64,000 nucleotides of DNA, taken from the NCBI GenBank assembly GCA_016721465.1, contig JADKIA010000004.1, positions 1 to 64,000 of the forward strand, in the 5' to 3' direction. The position numbers and the translations under genes were made by a program. Below, one piece after another: positions 37,744-47,181 of the stretch (position 1 is the first letter of the stretch; the number at the start of each line of letters is the position of its first letter). The stretch is from Ideonella sp. (GTDB taxonomy: Bacteria; Pseudomonadota; Gammaproteobacteria; Burkholderiales; Burkholderiaceae_C). Below the pieces are notes generated by a model, which saw only the letters and a list, made by a program, of their open reading frames with translations, did no database searches and was not told the origin of the DNA.

Positions 37744-37971
37744 CTACGGGATCTCGGTCGAGGTCACCTCGTAGCGGCGCTGACGACTCAGGTTGGCACG
37801 GTAGCGCAGGGTTCGCAAGCCGGCCGCGCCCCGCCTGGCCGCGCTCGCCACCAATGCGCCGGCCAATAGCCAGTCCCACGGTCGGCTCTCAACAGGAACA
37901 GGCCCGGCGCCGCGCGACCCCAAAGCCACATCTGAGGTTCTATACAATTGGGGTTGTGCGTTACAGCGCAT
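37744..37971 (-). pseudogene. N-terminal remnant of TraD-like coupling protein
   Basis: The 75-residue frame contains WDWLLAGALVASAARRGAAG, LRTLRYRANLSRQRRYEVTS and TEIP, closely resembling the N-terminal membrane and linker region of TraD coupling proteins of integrative conjugative elements (the L-R-Y-R-x-N-L-x-x-x-x-x-Y-x-x-T-S pattern). It stops at once and no ATPase domain follows. It is a truncated fragment fused by deletion to the DUF4400 remnant. Confidence 0.5.
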
Positions 37972-37979
37972 TTTATTAT
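37949..37979 (+). promoter_or_regulatory. Candidate promoter of the BREX-2 operon
   Basis: TTGGGG at 37949-37954 and TTTATT at 37972-37977, 17 bases apart, lie 35 bases before the HTH gene. The short inverted repeat TGCG/CGCA (37957-37970) sits in the spacer and could be an operator for the HTH protein. The AT-rich patch stands out from its GC-rich surroundings. Confidence 0.4.
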
Positions 37980-38011
37980 CCTACGCATCACCCCACCCAA
38001 CAAACAAGGCC

Positions 38012-38233
38012 ATGATCCGCTGCAATCTCTCCACCCTGATGGGGCGAGACAAGCTCCGCATCTCTGATGTCGTGCGAGAAACCGGGCTCAATCGCAGCAC
38101 GATCACGGCGCTCTACAAGGAGACCGCCACGAGGGTCGATCTGCCGGCGATTGACCTGCTGTGCCGCCTCTTCCGCTGCCAGGTGGGCGAACTCTTTGAG
38201 CACCTGCCAGAAGCCGCCGAGGAACGTCCATGA
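38012..38233 (+). CDS. Small XRE/Cro-type HTH regulator of the BREX-2 operon
   Basis: 73 residues, almost entirely one Cro/C1-type HTH: MGRDKLRISDVVRETGLNRSTITALYKET, then LPAIDLLCRLFRCQVGELFEHLP. This is the compact HTH class found as single-domain repressors. The stop overlaps the pglW start as ATGA, so it is the first gene of the BREX operon and likely controls it. Confidence 0.85.
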   Translation: MIRCNLSTLMGRDKLRISDVVRETGLNRSTITALYKETATRVDLPAIDLLCRLFRCQVGELFEHLPEAAEERP

Positions 38234-41200
38234 GCCTCAGCGCCGCCCGTTGGCACGTCATCGCCGAGTCCAACTTCGCGTGGGAACGCGAAGCGCTGGA
38301 CTGGCTGCGCAGCAACCTGCCCGACCGCGATTCCTGGCACGTCTGGACGAACTTTGAGTTCATCGACGATGAAGGCAAGGTCAGCGAGGTCGATGCGCTG
38401 GTGCTCTCGCCGGCCGGCCTGTTCCTGGTCGAGATCAAAAGCCGCCCCGGCGTACTGCGTGGCGATGCGCACAGCTGGACCTGGACCACCGACGGGCGCT
38501 CCAACACCTACGACAACCCGGTCATCCTGGCCAACCGCAAGGCCAAGCGGCTGGCCAGCCTGCTGCGCCGCCAGCCCGCCATCACCAAGGCCAAGATCCG
38601 ACTCCCCTTCGTCGAGCCGGCAATCTTTCTGTCGTCCAGCAGCCTGTCCTGCCAACTGGAAGGCCTGGCCAGGACGGCCACCTTCCAGCACGGGCGGCCG
38701 GGCACTGTGGACGACCCCGGCATCGTCGGCGCCTTGGCCAATGGCATCACCAACCGGGCGACCACGTCGGTGGACGCCGCCCAGGCGCGCGCCATCGCCC
38801 GTGGCCTGGCTGAGGCGGGCATCCGCCCGTCCAACAAGCACCGCCAGGTGGGCGACTACCGGCTCACCAAGCTGCTGGCCGAAGGCGAGGGCTTTCAGGA
38901 CTGGGAAGCCAGCCACGTCAGCATCGATACGGTGCACCGGCGCGTGCGCATCTACACAGTGGCCACCGCGTCCAGCCCCGAGATCCGGGCAACGCGGGTT
39001 CGCCAGGCGCGCCGTGAATTCGAGATCCTCGAAGGCATCGACCATCCCGGCATCCTGAAGGTCAAGGACTACAAGGAAACCGAACTCGGGCCCGCGCTGA
39101 TCTTCGATCACGACCCGAAGGCCGTGCGCCTGGACCACCTGCTGCGCGAGCGCGGCAAGACCCTCACCGTCACCCAGCGGCTTCAGCTCGTGCGCGACAT
39201 CGCGGAGACGCTCAAGTACGCGCACTCCAAGCGCCTGTATCACCGCGCCCTGGGGCCGCAGAGCATCCTCGTTCATGACCTGGACGGCGCCGTGATGCAC
39301 GTCCGGCTGATGAACTGGCAAACGGCCTCGCGCAACGTCGGCGATCTGGCCTCGCCCAACACCGTGCATCGCACCACCGGCACCCGCCACGTCGAGGACT
39401 ACGTCGAAGACCCGGGGCTGATCTACCTGGCGCCCGAGACCACTCGGGCCGACCCGGCGCAAGGCCCCAGCCTCGATGTCTTCTCGCTGGGCTGTATCGC
39501 CTACTACCTCTTCAGCGGCCAGCCGCCGGCCGAGTCGGTGCTGGATCTGGCTGAAAAGCTGCGTGTCGGCCAAGGCCTGCGCCTGTCCGACACCATGGAC
39601 GGGTGCGGCGCGCGGCAGCAGGAGTTGATCCAGTTCGCCACCTACCCCGACCTGCTGGCGCGCTACGACTCGATCCAGGGCTTCCTCGACGACCTGGACC
39701 GGGTCGAAGATGAACTGACCACCCCCGATCCGGAAGCCACCGTCGACCCCAGCATCGCCAGCACCGGCGACCGGCTGGAGGGCGGATTCACCGTCGTCAA
39801 GCGCGTGGGACGCGGCTCGTCCAGCGACGCCTTGCTGGTGCGCAGGGACGGCAGCGAAGAAGAGCACATCCTCAAGGTGGCCTGCGACATCGCGCACAAC
39901 GACCGCCTGGTTGCCGAAGGCGAAGTGCTCGCCCGCCTGCACCACCAGAACATCGTCGCGCACCGCGAAACGCTCACCGTCGCCGGCCGAACCGCCCTGC
40001 TGCTCAAGAGCGCCGGCGCCAGAACGCTGGCCGAGAAGATCAAGGATGAAGGCCGGCTGTCGCTCGACATGCTGCAGCGCTTCGGTGAAGAGCTGATGGA
40101 GGCGGTGAACCACCTTGAGTCGGAAGGTGTCGCCCACCGCGACATCAAGCCCGAGAACATCGGCATCGCCGAAAACCGCACCGGCAAGCTGCAGCTCGTG
40201 CTGTTCGACTTCTCGCTGTGCCGCACGCCGGCCGACAACATCACGGCCGGCACGCACCCCTACCTCGATCCCTTTCTGTCGATGCGCCGGCCGCCGCGTT
40301 GGGATCTGTACGCCGAGCGCTTTGCGCTTGCCGTCACCCTGTACGAGATGGCGGTGGGCCAGCCCCCCGTCTGGGGCGACGGCCACACCTCGCCGGCCAT
40401 GCTCGACGTCGAAGCCAGCATCGAGAGCGATGTCTTCGACCCGGTCACCCGCGAGGGCTTCACCACCTTCTTCGCCAAGGCGCTCAAGCGCGACTACAAG
40501 GAACGATTCGACAACGCCGAAGAGATGCTGCGCGCCTGGCGCGCCATCTTCACGGCCAGGCAAACCGTCCATCCCGGCCAATCGGGGGACAGCGCCGCCG
40601 ACAGTGGCTTTGCTGCGATCGCGCTGACCGCAACCCCGCTCACCACCATGGCCGAGCTGGGCTACAGCCTGGAAGCCCAGGACGTGCTGGAACGCATGGG
40701 CATCCACAACGCGCGTGAGCTGCTGGCGGTGGATCGCATCCGCTTTCGCTACCTGCGCGGTGTGGGCGACAAGATCCGCAAGGAGATCCGACTCACGGCG
40801 AAAGATCTGGCACGCCGCCGTCCGGACCTGACCCAGGGCCGCGCTGCGGCGCACGACGACGAAGATGCCGACGGCGCCGTCAGCGTCAATGAGCTGGCCG
40901 CGCAATTGCTGCCGCGCCGCCCGGCCGGCGACGACCGCCCGGAAGAAGCCGCACTCGCCCACTACCTGGGGCTGGACGATGCCGTGAAGGCCGGTGTGTG
41001 GCCCAGCCTGGGCGATTCCGCGCAGGCCGGCGAAGTGGACCGCACCACCCTCACCGCCGCCCTGATCAAGGCCCGCGAGCGCTGGCTGAAGAACCCCGCC
41101 TTCACCGAACTGCGCCAGCAGATCGACTCGCTGCTGCGCAGCCAGGGCCAGGTGATGAGCGCGTCGGAAGGCGCCATGGCCTTGCTGGCCCTGCGCGGCT

Positions 41201-42507
41201 GCGCGGCGCAAGACGACGTCGAGCGCCTGCGCCAAGCCACCGCGGTGTTGCGGGCTGCCGTAGAAGCCGAAGCCCACCTCGACCAGCCGCGATTCGAGGC
41301 CTTCGACCATCAGCCCTCCATGCTGATCGCCAGCGCGTCGGCTTGGGCCGACTACGCGCGCCAGCTGGGCGCCGCGGCCGATGCCTGCGCGTTGGCCGAC
41401 CCGCTGCTGCCGCCTTCGCGCGTGCTTGAAACGCTGGAAGGCGTGCCGCTGCCTCAATCGTCAGCCGCACCGCAGGCCGCCGGCGCCCTGCCAATCGGCC
41501 CGCTCACACCCACGCGGTTGCTGCGCCTGGCCGCCTCGGCATCGCGCAAAGCGGCCGTGTCCAGCCGACAAGAAATTTACCCGCGTGGCATGGCGCCGCT
41601 GCAAGCCCTCAAGCAGTCACTGGGTGCCTTGGTGGGTGCGCCTGAGCTGACCGTGGCAGACATTCAGGGGCGCGTGCAGGGTCGCTACCCCGAAGCGGCC
41701 GGCCTGCCCCAGCGCCCCGAGCTCGATCGCCTGCTCGAAGAGTCTGGCGCACCGCTGGCCTGGGACGCCACCGCGGCCGATGGCCGTGGCGCCTTCCGCC
41801 TGGCCACGCTGGGCCGGGCGCAAACCGCCGGAACCACCACGCAGTTCTCGCGCCACGCCACGCTGCTCACGGCCCACGCATCGGGAGACAACGATGTGGT
41901 CCAGGCCGCAGCGGTGGAAGACCGCCTGGTGCGCGGTCTGCAGCAAGGCGGCATGCTCGTGCTCACCGTCCACCCGCGCATCGCCCGCCATGCCGAGGCC
42001 GAGCTGCTCCACCGCTTCGGCACGCCGGGCGTGCTGCCTGCTCCGCTGCAGCGGGTCAACTTCGACGCGCTGCTGCTGGCCGCCCTGCGCGACCAGGCCA
42101 AGACGGCTGGCGTCGACTGGAACGTCGTGCTTCAAGCCGACGCCGCCGACCGCGGCAGCCGCCACTGGATCAACCTGCAGCGCCTGGTTCAACGCACGTT
42201 GCCAGCACTTCGGTCTGCGCTGCTCAACAGCCCTGCGCCTGTGTTGCTGGTCAGCGCCGGCCTGCTGGCCAGGTACGACCTGATGGGGCTGATCACCGAG
42301 CTGGAAGAGAACGCCGGCCGCCCCGGCCACACCCCCAGCGTGTGGGTGCTGCTGCCTACCAGCCACCAAGGCTTGCCGGTCATCGACGGCGTGGCGGTAC
42401 CGATGGTGAACAACATCCACAACACCCGTGCCCTGGCTTTGCCGCAGGCCTGGATCGAAAACAAGCACCGCGCAAAGACCGCGACCGCAGGAAGAGCCAC
42501 CACGTGA
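38230..42507 (+). CDS. pglW: BREX-2 serine/threonine kinase PglW (NERD, two kinase domains)
   Basis: 1425 residues. Residues 1-125 are a NERD nuclease-related domain (EREALDWLRSNLPD, EVDALVLSPAGLFLVEIKS with D...E-x-K). Kinase domain 1 (about 210-490) is degenerate: the catalytic loop is YHRALGPQSIL without Asp, and DFG is replaced by MNWQ. Kinase domain 2 (about 515-780) keeps ILKVA (about 546), HRDIKPEN (636-643) and DFS in place of DFG. A helix-hairpin-helix-like segment follows (LRGVGDKIRKEI, about 840), then a long C-terminal region. PglW is the kinase of BREX type 2 phage resistance. The stop overlaps pglX. Confidence 0.92.
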   Translation: MSLSAARWHVIAESNFAWEREALDWLRSNLPDRDSWHVWTNFEFIDDEGKVSEVDALVLSPAGLFLVEIKSRPGVLRGDAHSWTWTTDGRSNTYDNPVILANRKAKRLASLLRRQPAITKAKIRLPFVEPAIFLSSSSLSCQLEGLARTATFQHGRPGTVDDPGIVGALANGITNRATTSVDAAQARAIARGLAEAGIRPSNKHRQVGDYRLTKLLAEGEGFQDWEASHVSIDTVHRRVRIYTVATASSPEIRATRVRQARREFEILEGIDHPGILKVKDYKETELGPALIFDHDPKAVRLDHLLRERGKTLTVTQRLQLVRDIAETLKYAHSKRLYHRALGPQSILVHDLDGAVMHVRLMNWQTASRNVGDLASPNTVHRTTGTRHVEDYVEDPGLIYLAPETTRADPAQGPSLDVFSLGCIAYYLFSGQPPAESVLDLAEKLRVGQGLRLSDTMDGCGARQQELIQFATYPDLLARYDSIQGFLDDLDRVEDELTTPDPEATVDPSIASTGDRLEGGFTVVKRVGRGSSSDALLVRRDGSEEEHILKVACDIAHNDRLVAEGEVLARLHHQNIVAHRETLTVAGRTALLLKSAGARTLAEKIKDEGRLSLDMLQRFGEELMEAVNHLESEGVAHRDIKPENIGIAENRTGKLQLVLFDFSLCRTPADNITAGTHPYLDPFLSMRRPPRWDLYAERFALAVTLYEMAVGQPPVWGDGHTSPAMLDVEASIESDVFDPVTREGFTTFFAKALKRDYKERFDNAEEMLRAWRAIFTARQTVHPGQSGDSAADSGFAAIALTATPLTTMAELGYSLEAQDVLERMGIHNARELLAVDRIRFRYLRGVGDKIRKEIRLTAKDLARRRPDLTQGRAAAHDDEDADGAVSVNELAAQLLPRRPAGDDRPEEAALAHYLGLDDAVKAGVWPSLGDSAQAGEVDRTTLTAALIKARERWLKNPAFTELRQQIDSLLRSQGQVMSASEGAMALLALRGCAAQDDVERLRQATAVLRAAVEAEAHLDQPRFEAFDHQPSMLIASASAWADYARQLGAAADACALADPLLPPSRVLETLEGVPLPQSSAAPQAAGALPIGPLTPTRLLRLAASASRKAAVSSRQEIYPRGMAPLQALKQSLGALVGAPELTVADIQGRVQGRYPEAAGLPQRPELDRLLEESGAPLAWDATAADGRGAFRLATLGRAQTAGTTTQFSRHATLLTAHASGDNDVVQAAAVEDRLVRGLQQGGMLVLTVHPRIARHAEAELLHRFGTPGVLPAPLQRVNFDALLLAALRDQAKTAGVDWNVVLQADAADRGSRHWINLQRLVQRTLPALRSALLNSPAPVLLVSAGLLARYDLMGLITELEENAGRPGHTPSVWVLLPTSHQGLPVIDGVAVPMVNNIHNTRALALPQAWIENKHRAKTATAGRATT

Positions 42508-45500
42508 TCAAAGCCCCCCAACTCCTTGCCGATCTCACCCGGCTGCTCAAGCGCCTGGAAGAAGACCTGCTGCGCCGCATCGACGAAGTCACTGAGCTCA
42601 AGGCCAGCCTGCAAGGCGAGTGGCAGGCCGCACGCGACGCCGACCGCACGGCCGAGACCTTCGAGACCTGGGTCGACCAGGTCATCACCCAGGCCGGCGT
42701 GCACTGGCTGCTGTCCTGCGTGTTCCTGCGCTTCATCGAAGACAACAAGCTGGTCGACCGCCCCTGGCTGGGTGGCACGCCTGAATCGGGCAACCTGGCG
42801 CTGGCGCGCGATCGGCACGAGGCCTACTTCCGTGCCAACCCGCTGCACAGCGACCGCGAGTACCTGCTGGCGTCCTTTCGCGAGGCCGGCACGCTGCCCG
42901 GGCTGCACACCTTCTTCGACGAGGGCCACAACCCGGTCTTCCGGCTCGGCATCAGCGGTGATGCGGCCATGGCCGTGCGCCAGTTCTGGCAGCAGGTGGA
43001 TCCGAACACCGGCGCGCTGGCGCACGACTTCACCGACCCGACCTGGAACACCCGCTTCCTGGGCGACCTGTACCAGGACCTGAGCGAGGCCACCCGCAAG
43101 CGCTACGCGCTGCTGCAGACGCCCGAGTTCGTCGAAGAGTTCATCCTCGACCGCACGCTGACGCCCGCCATCCGCGAGTTCGGCTACCGCACAGCGAGCC
43201 TGATCGACCCCACCTGCGGCTCAGGCCACTTTTTGCTGGGTGCGTTCCACCGCTTCGTGGATGAATGGCAGCGCGCCGAGCCCTCGCGCAACCGGCGCGA
43301 CATCGCCCAAAAGGCGCTGGGTGCCGTCGCAGGTGTGGACCTGAACCCGTTTGCGGTCGCGATTTCGCGCTTCCGGCTGCTGGTGGCGGCGCTGCTGGCC
43401 AGCGATGTGCACAAGCTGAGCGAGGCGCCGGACTTCCGCATCCATGTGGCCATCGGCGACAGCCTGCTGCACGGCAAGCGCTTCGGCATGACCGCCACGG
43501 AGGGCATGTTCGAGGGAGCAGAGCACTACGCCGGAACTGGTTTGGCGCATGCCTATGCCAGTGAAGACTTGACCGACGTGCAAGCGCATTCTCGGTCGGC
43601 AATACCACGCGGTGGTGGGCAATCCGCCTTACATCGTCGTCAAGGACGCGGCGCTGAACGCCACATACCGGCAGCGATATGCCAGCTGCCACAAGAAGTA
43701 CTCGCTCGGCTGCCCGTTCACCGAACGCTTCTTCGAACTCGTGACAGGTGGCGGAGTGACAGCGTCGGCTGGGTTCGTTGGCCTGATCACTACCAACAGC
43801 TTCATGAAGCGCGAATTCGGCAGCAAAGCTCATCGAGGAGGTACTGCCGCGAGTTGGACTTGACGCATGTGATTGACAGTTCTGGCGCTTACATTCCAGG
43901 GCACACCGGGCACGCCGACCGTCATCCTCTTTGGGCGCCACCGCGCGCCAATGGCCGACCTCTTCCGGACGGTGATGGGCATCAAGGGCGAACCCAGTAC
44001 GCCGGACGATCCGGCCAAGGGCGGGTGTGGACGGCCATCGTCGAGCAGATCGATCAAGCCGGGTCTGAGAGCGAATTCGTCAGCGTGGCGGACACCCCAA
44101 GGGCGTCGTTTCGCAAGCACCCTTGGAGCATTGGCGGTGGCGGCGCGGGAGACTTGCTGGCTCAGATCGAAGATGCATGGGCCTGCGAATGGACAGAGTT
44201 AGCACCTCAATTGGGCGAACTGGCATCACCCTGGTCACGCGAGGACAACGTATTCGTGTTTAACAGCGCGGGCGGGCTAAGGCTGTCGACTTGGATTCAC
44301 TGTTCCCATGGTTGAGGAGAGTCACGTCGGGATTGGCTGCTGGCTCGCGACGCAGGACGTCTACGACCGACAAGATCGGTTGTCCTGATCGCATTTCGCG
44401 TACAGGAATCCGCTGCTTCTGGCGATTCCGATCGGCTCATGAACGAACGGAAAGGACTTCGGAAACTTCATCCAGGATCGAGGCTGGCCTGGTATGAGCA
44501 CTCGATGTTCTTCCTGATCGGTTCAGAACGCCACCTGGCGATCACCTTCGCCGACAATCGCTACCCACAACCACTTCGTCCTCGACCGTGGCGGCAAGAT
44601 CTTCAAGCAGACGGCTCCGGTCATCAAGCTGCCCGCCGGGGCCAGCGAGGACGAGCACCTCGGACTGCTCGGGCTGCTGAACTCGTCTGTTGCGTGCTTC
44701 TGGCTGAAGCAGGTTTGCTTTCCCAAGGATGGCCAGGGCCAGATGTGGGAAGAGCGTTTCGCCTTCAACGCCACCAACGTCGCCGAGTTCCCATTGAGCA
44801 AGAGGCGGCCGTTAGACAGTGCCTGCCGCATCGACACGCTGGTCCAGCAGCTCAGCACGCCATCAGCCCCCGCCTTGCTGGCCAGTTCCACCCCAGCGCC
44901 CACCCGCGCCAGCCTCGATGCACGCGCGCGCAGGCCGCACAGGTGCGGCAGCAGGCGATTGCCCGGCAGGAAGAACTGGATTGGCACTGCTACCGTCTCT
45001 ACGAGCTGCTGCCGGCAGGCGTCGCCGTCGAGGAGGTGGGCACACACCGGTTGATGTGAGCTCGGCGAACGCGCCTTCGAGATCGTGCTGGCCCGTCAGT
45101 CGCCGCCGGCAAAGAAACCAGACCAACTGGTTCGAGCGCCACGGTTCGACGCCCACCACCGAGATTCCGGCGCACTGGCCGGAGACCTATCGCAGGGTCG
45201 TGCAGCGTCGCATCGAGCTGATCGAACGCGATCCCACACTTCGGCTCTGGATCAGCCGCTCTACAAGCGCCGTTGGAATTCACCCAAGTGGGCAGACCTG
45301 GAACAGGCAGCGCTGCGCGACTGGCTGCTGGCCCGTCTGGAGTCGCGGGCACTCTGGGTTGCCAGCTCTGATCAACCGCCGCAAATCAACACCACCAGCC
45401 GGCTGGCTGACACGGTGCAGCGCGACGCCGAGTTCATGCAGATCGCCGCGCTGTACGCGGGCCACGCTGACTTCGACGTGGCACAACTGGTGGCTGGCTT

Positions 45501-46078
45501 GGTCACGGCAGAGTCCGTTCCCTTCCTGCCTGCTGCGCTACTCCGACTCGGGCCTTCGCAAGCGCGCGCAATGGGAAGACACCTGGGCACTGCAGCGACG
45601 CGAAGACAAGGGGGAGAGCGTCGGCAGCATTCCCGTCCCGCCCAAGTACAAAAAGGAAGACTTTCTCAAGGTCACGTTCTGGGACCTGCGTGGTGGGCTG
45701 GACGTACCCAAGGAGCGCTGGGTCAGCTACCCCGGTTGCGAACGCGGCGCCGATGGCAGCCTGCCCATCGCATGGGCCGGCTGGGACCATCTGCAGCAAG
45801 CCACCGCCTTGGCCGCCTACTACCTCGAAATGAAGGAAAGCGAAGGCTGGGAGGCAGCACGCCTGCAACCCCTGCTGGCGGGCCTGCTGGAACTGGTGCC
45901 CTGGCTGGAGCAATGGCACAACGAGGTGGACCCGGTCTACGGCGAGCGCATGGGCGCGTACTACAAGGGCTTCGTGTCCGAGGAAGCGCGCTCGCATGGC
46001 TTCACGCTGGACGACCTGCGCGCCTGGAAGCCTGCCGTGACTGCGGCCAAACGTGGGCGCAAGAAGGCTTCCGCATGA
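42504..46078 (+). pseudogene. pglX: BREX-2 adenine methyltransferase PglX, many frame breaks
   Basis: Starts at GTG 42504, overlapping the pglW stop as GTGA. The first 360 residues are intact: a helical N-terminus, then the SAM-binding DPTCGSGHFLLGAFHRF (about 235) and AGVDLNPFAVAISRFRLL. The N6-adenine motif NPPY is at 43621-43632 but in another frame, after a break near 43583. More single-base shifts follow near 43830, 43855, 43905, 44020, 44290 and through 44400-45600. Homology resumes after each, down to a C-terminal block (KYKKEDFLKVTFWDLRGGLDVPKERW, GERMGAYYKGF) ending at 46078, overlapping the next start. PglX methylates host DNA in BREX. As written it cannot be translated whole. Confidence 0.85.
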
Positions 46079-47178
46079 CAGTCGCGCCGACGCCCGCCAC
46101 GATGACCTTCACGCATTTGTGTGCGTGGCGGGTCATTGGCGGCATCGGCATGCCTCCGTCTTCACCCGCCGTTCCCTTGGCTTCGGGTGCAGGTTGGTCG
46201 TACTCACTCACGAACGACATTGATGCGGCGTGCGCCAACAGCGACCGAGGCCTCGCACTGGCTCACCTGACGCTGCAGGGCATCTTCGGCCCCGAAAAGG
46301 TCGGAACGTTGGATGAGCGACTCGCTGCAGAAGTCGCCGAGATTCAGACCACTCGCCGTCAGCGCACCAGCGGAAGCCCGCTACTGCTCTTCCAGGGCAC
46401 GGGCCAGCTTGACGTCACCATCGGTCAACACGCCCAGCGGCACGCGGACTTCATCCTGACATTCGATGCGTACGACAAGACCGACATACGCAGTCGATAC
46501 GCTCATCAGCATCGGGCAATGCAGTTGGCCCTGGCGCTGGAGCCCAAGACGCGCGTGCGATTTGAAGAAGCCACGTCGGGCACCTTCTGCACCAGCGCAG
46601 ACGGAAGCACCGTCTACAGCCTGAACTTCTCAGGCGGGAATGCGGACCTGACGGTCTCTAGCCCGCTGCAGCCAGAGGCGACTGCATCGGTGGCCGCGCG
46701 CTTTGCGCTCTTCCATGCGAGTGCTGACCTTGGATCGACGCTGCGTCTTTTCGCTGACATGGCCAGCTACAAGCGAGAGCCGTTCCGGGTGTTTGTCTCC
46801 GGCTGGGCGGCGCTCGAGATCTTGATCAAGAAGACGTTCAAGGAACACGAGGAGCGCTTCTTCAGCGCGATGCAGATTCCGCATCAGCCAGACATGGCAG
46901 CGCTGTTCCTGGCCCGCATCCGCCAGTCGATGGGGGACAAGCACAACCTGATCGACCGATTCACGCTGGTCTCCTCCGTACTGCTGCCATCTCAGGGCGC
47001 AGCGGAAGCGACAGCCGACCTTGCGACCTTCAAGAGCATCAAGAAGCAGCGAGACGAAATTGCTCACGGCGCGGCCTTTGAAGAGAGTCGCCTCCCCGTG
47101 GTCGAGCTGAGTGACCTGCTCATGAAATACCTTGCCGCGCACGCCGCCCAAGTGCTTGGCAACCAGAAAGGGAATTGA
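46075..47178 (+). CDS. Unrecognised protein with HEPN-like C-terminus, inside BREX-2 operon
   Basis: 367 residues from ATG 46075, overlapping the pglX stop. The N-terminal half has no recognised motif. The C-terminal 130 residues are helical: YKREPFRVFVSGWAALEILIKKTFK, then IDRFTLVSSVL and KSIKKQRDEIAHGAAFEE, where RDEIAH (326-331) is an R-x4-H motif of the HEPN class. HEPN domains are often RNases in defence systems, but many are non-catalytic and only bind partners. The gene is not part of the standard six-gene BREX-2 set and is fully embedded between pglX and pglY (3 bases before pglY). Confidence 0.65.
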   Translation: MTVAPTPATMTFTHLCAWRVIGGIGMPPSSPAVPLASGAGWSYSLTNDIDAACANSDRGLALAHLTLQGIFGPEKVGTLDERLAAEVAEIQTTRRQRTSGSPLLLFQGTGQLDVTIGQHAQRHADFILTFDAYDKTDIRSRYAHQHRAMQLALALEPKTRVRFEEATSGTFCTSADGSTVYSLNFSGGNADLTVSSPLQPEATASVAARFALFHASADLGSTLRLFADMASYKREPFRVFVSGWAALEILIKKTFKEHEERFFSAMQIPHQPDMAALFLARIRQSMGDKHNLIDRFTLVSSVLLPSQGAAEATADLATFKSIKKQRDEIAHGAAFEESRLPVVELSDLLMKYLAAHAAQVLGNQKGN

Positions 47179-47181
47179 AGA

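Noticed and set aside
38113..41457. Very long open frame on the minus strand opposite pglW
   Set aside because: It lies antisense to a well-supported PglW frame with NERD and kinase motifs; its translation is low-complexity without any domain. It is a by-product of high GC content.
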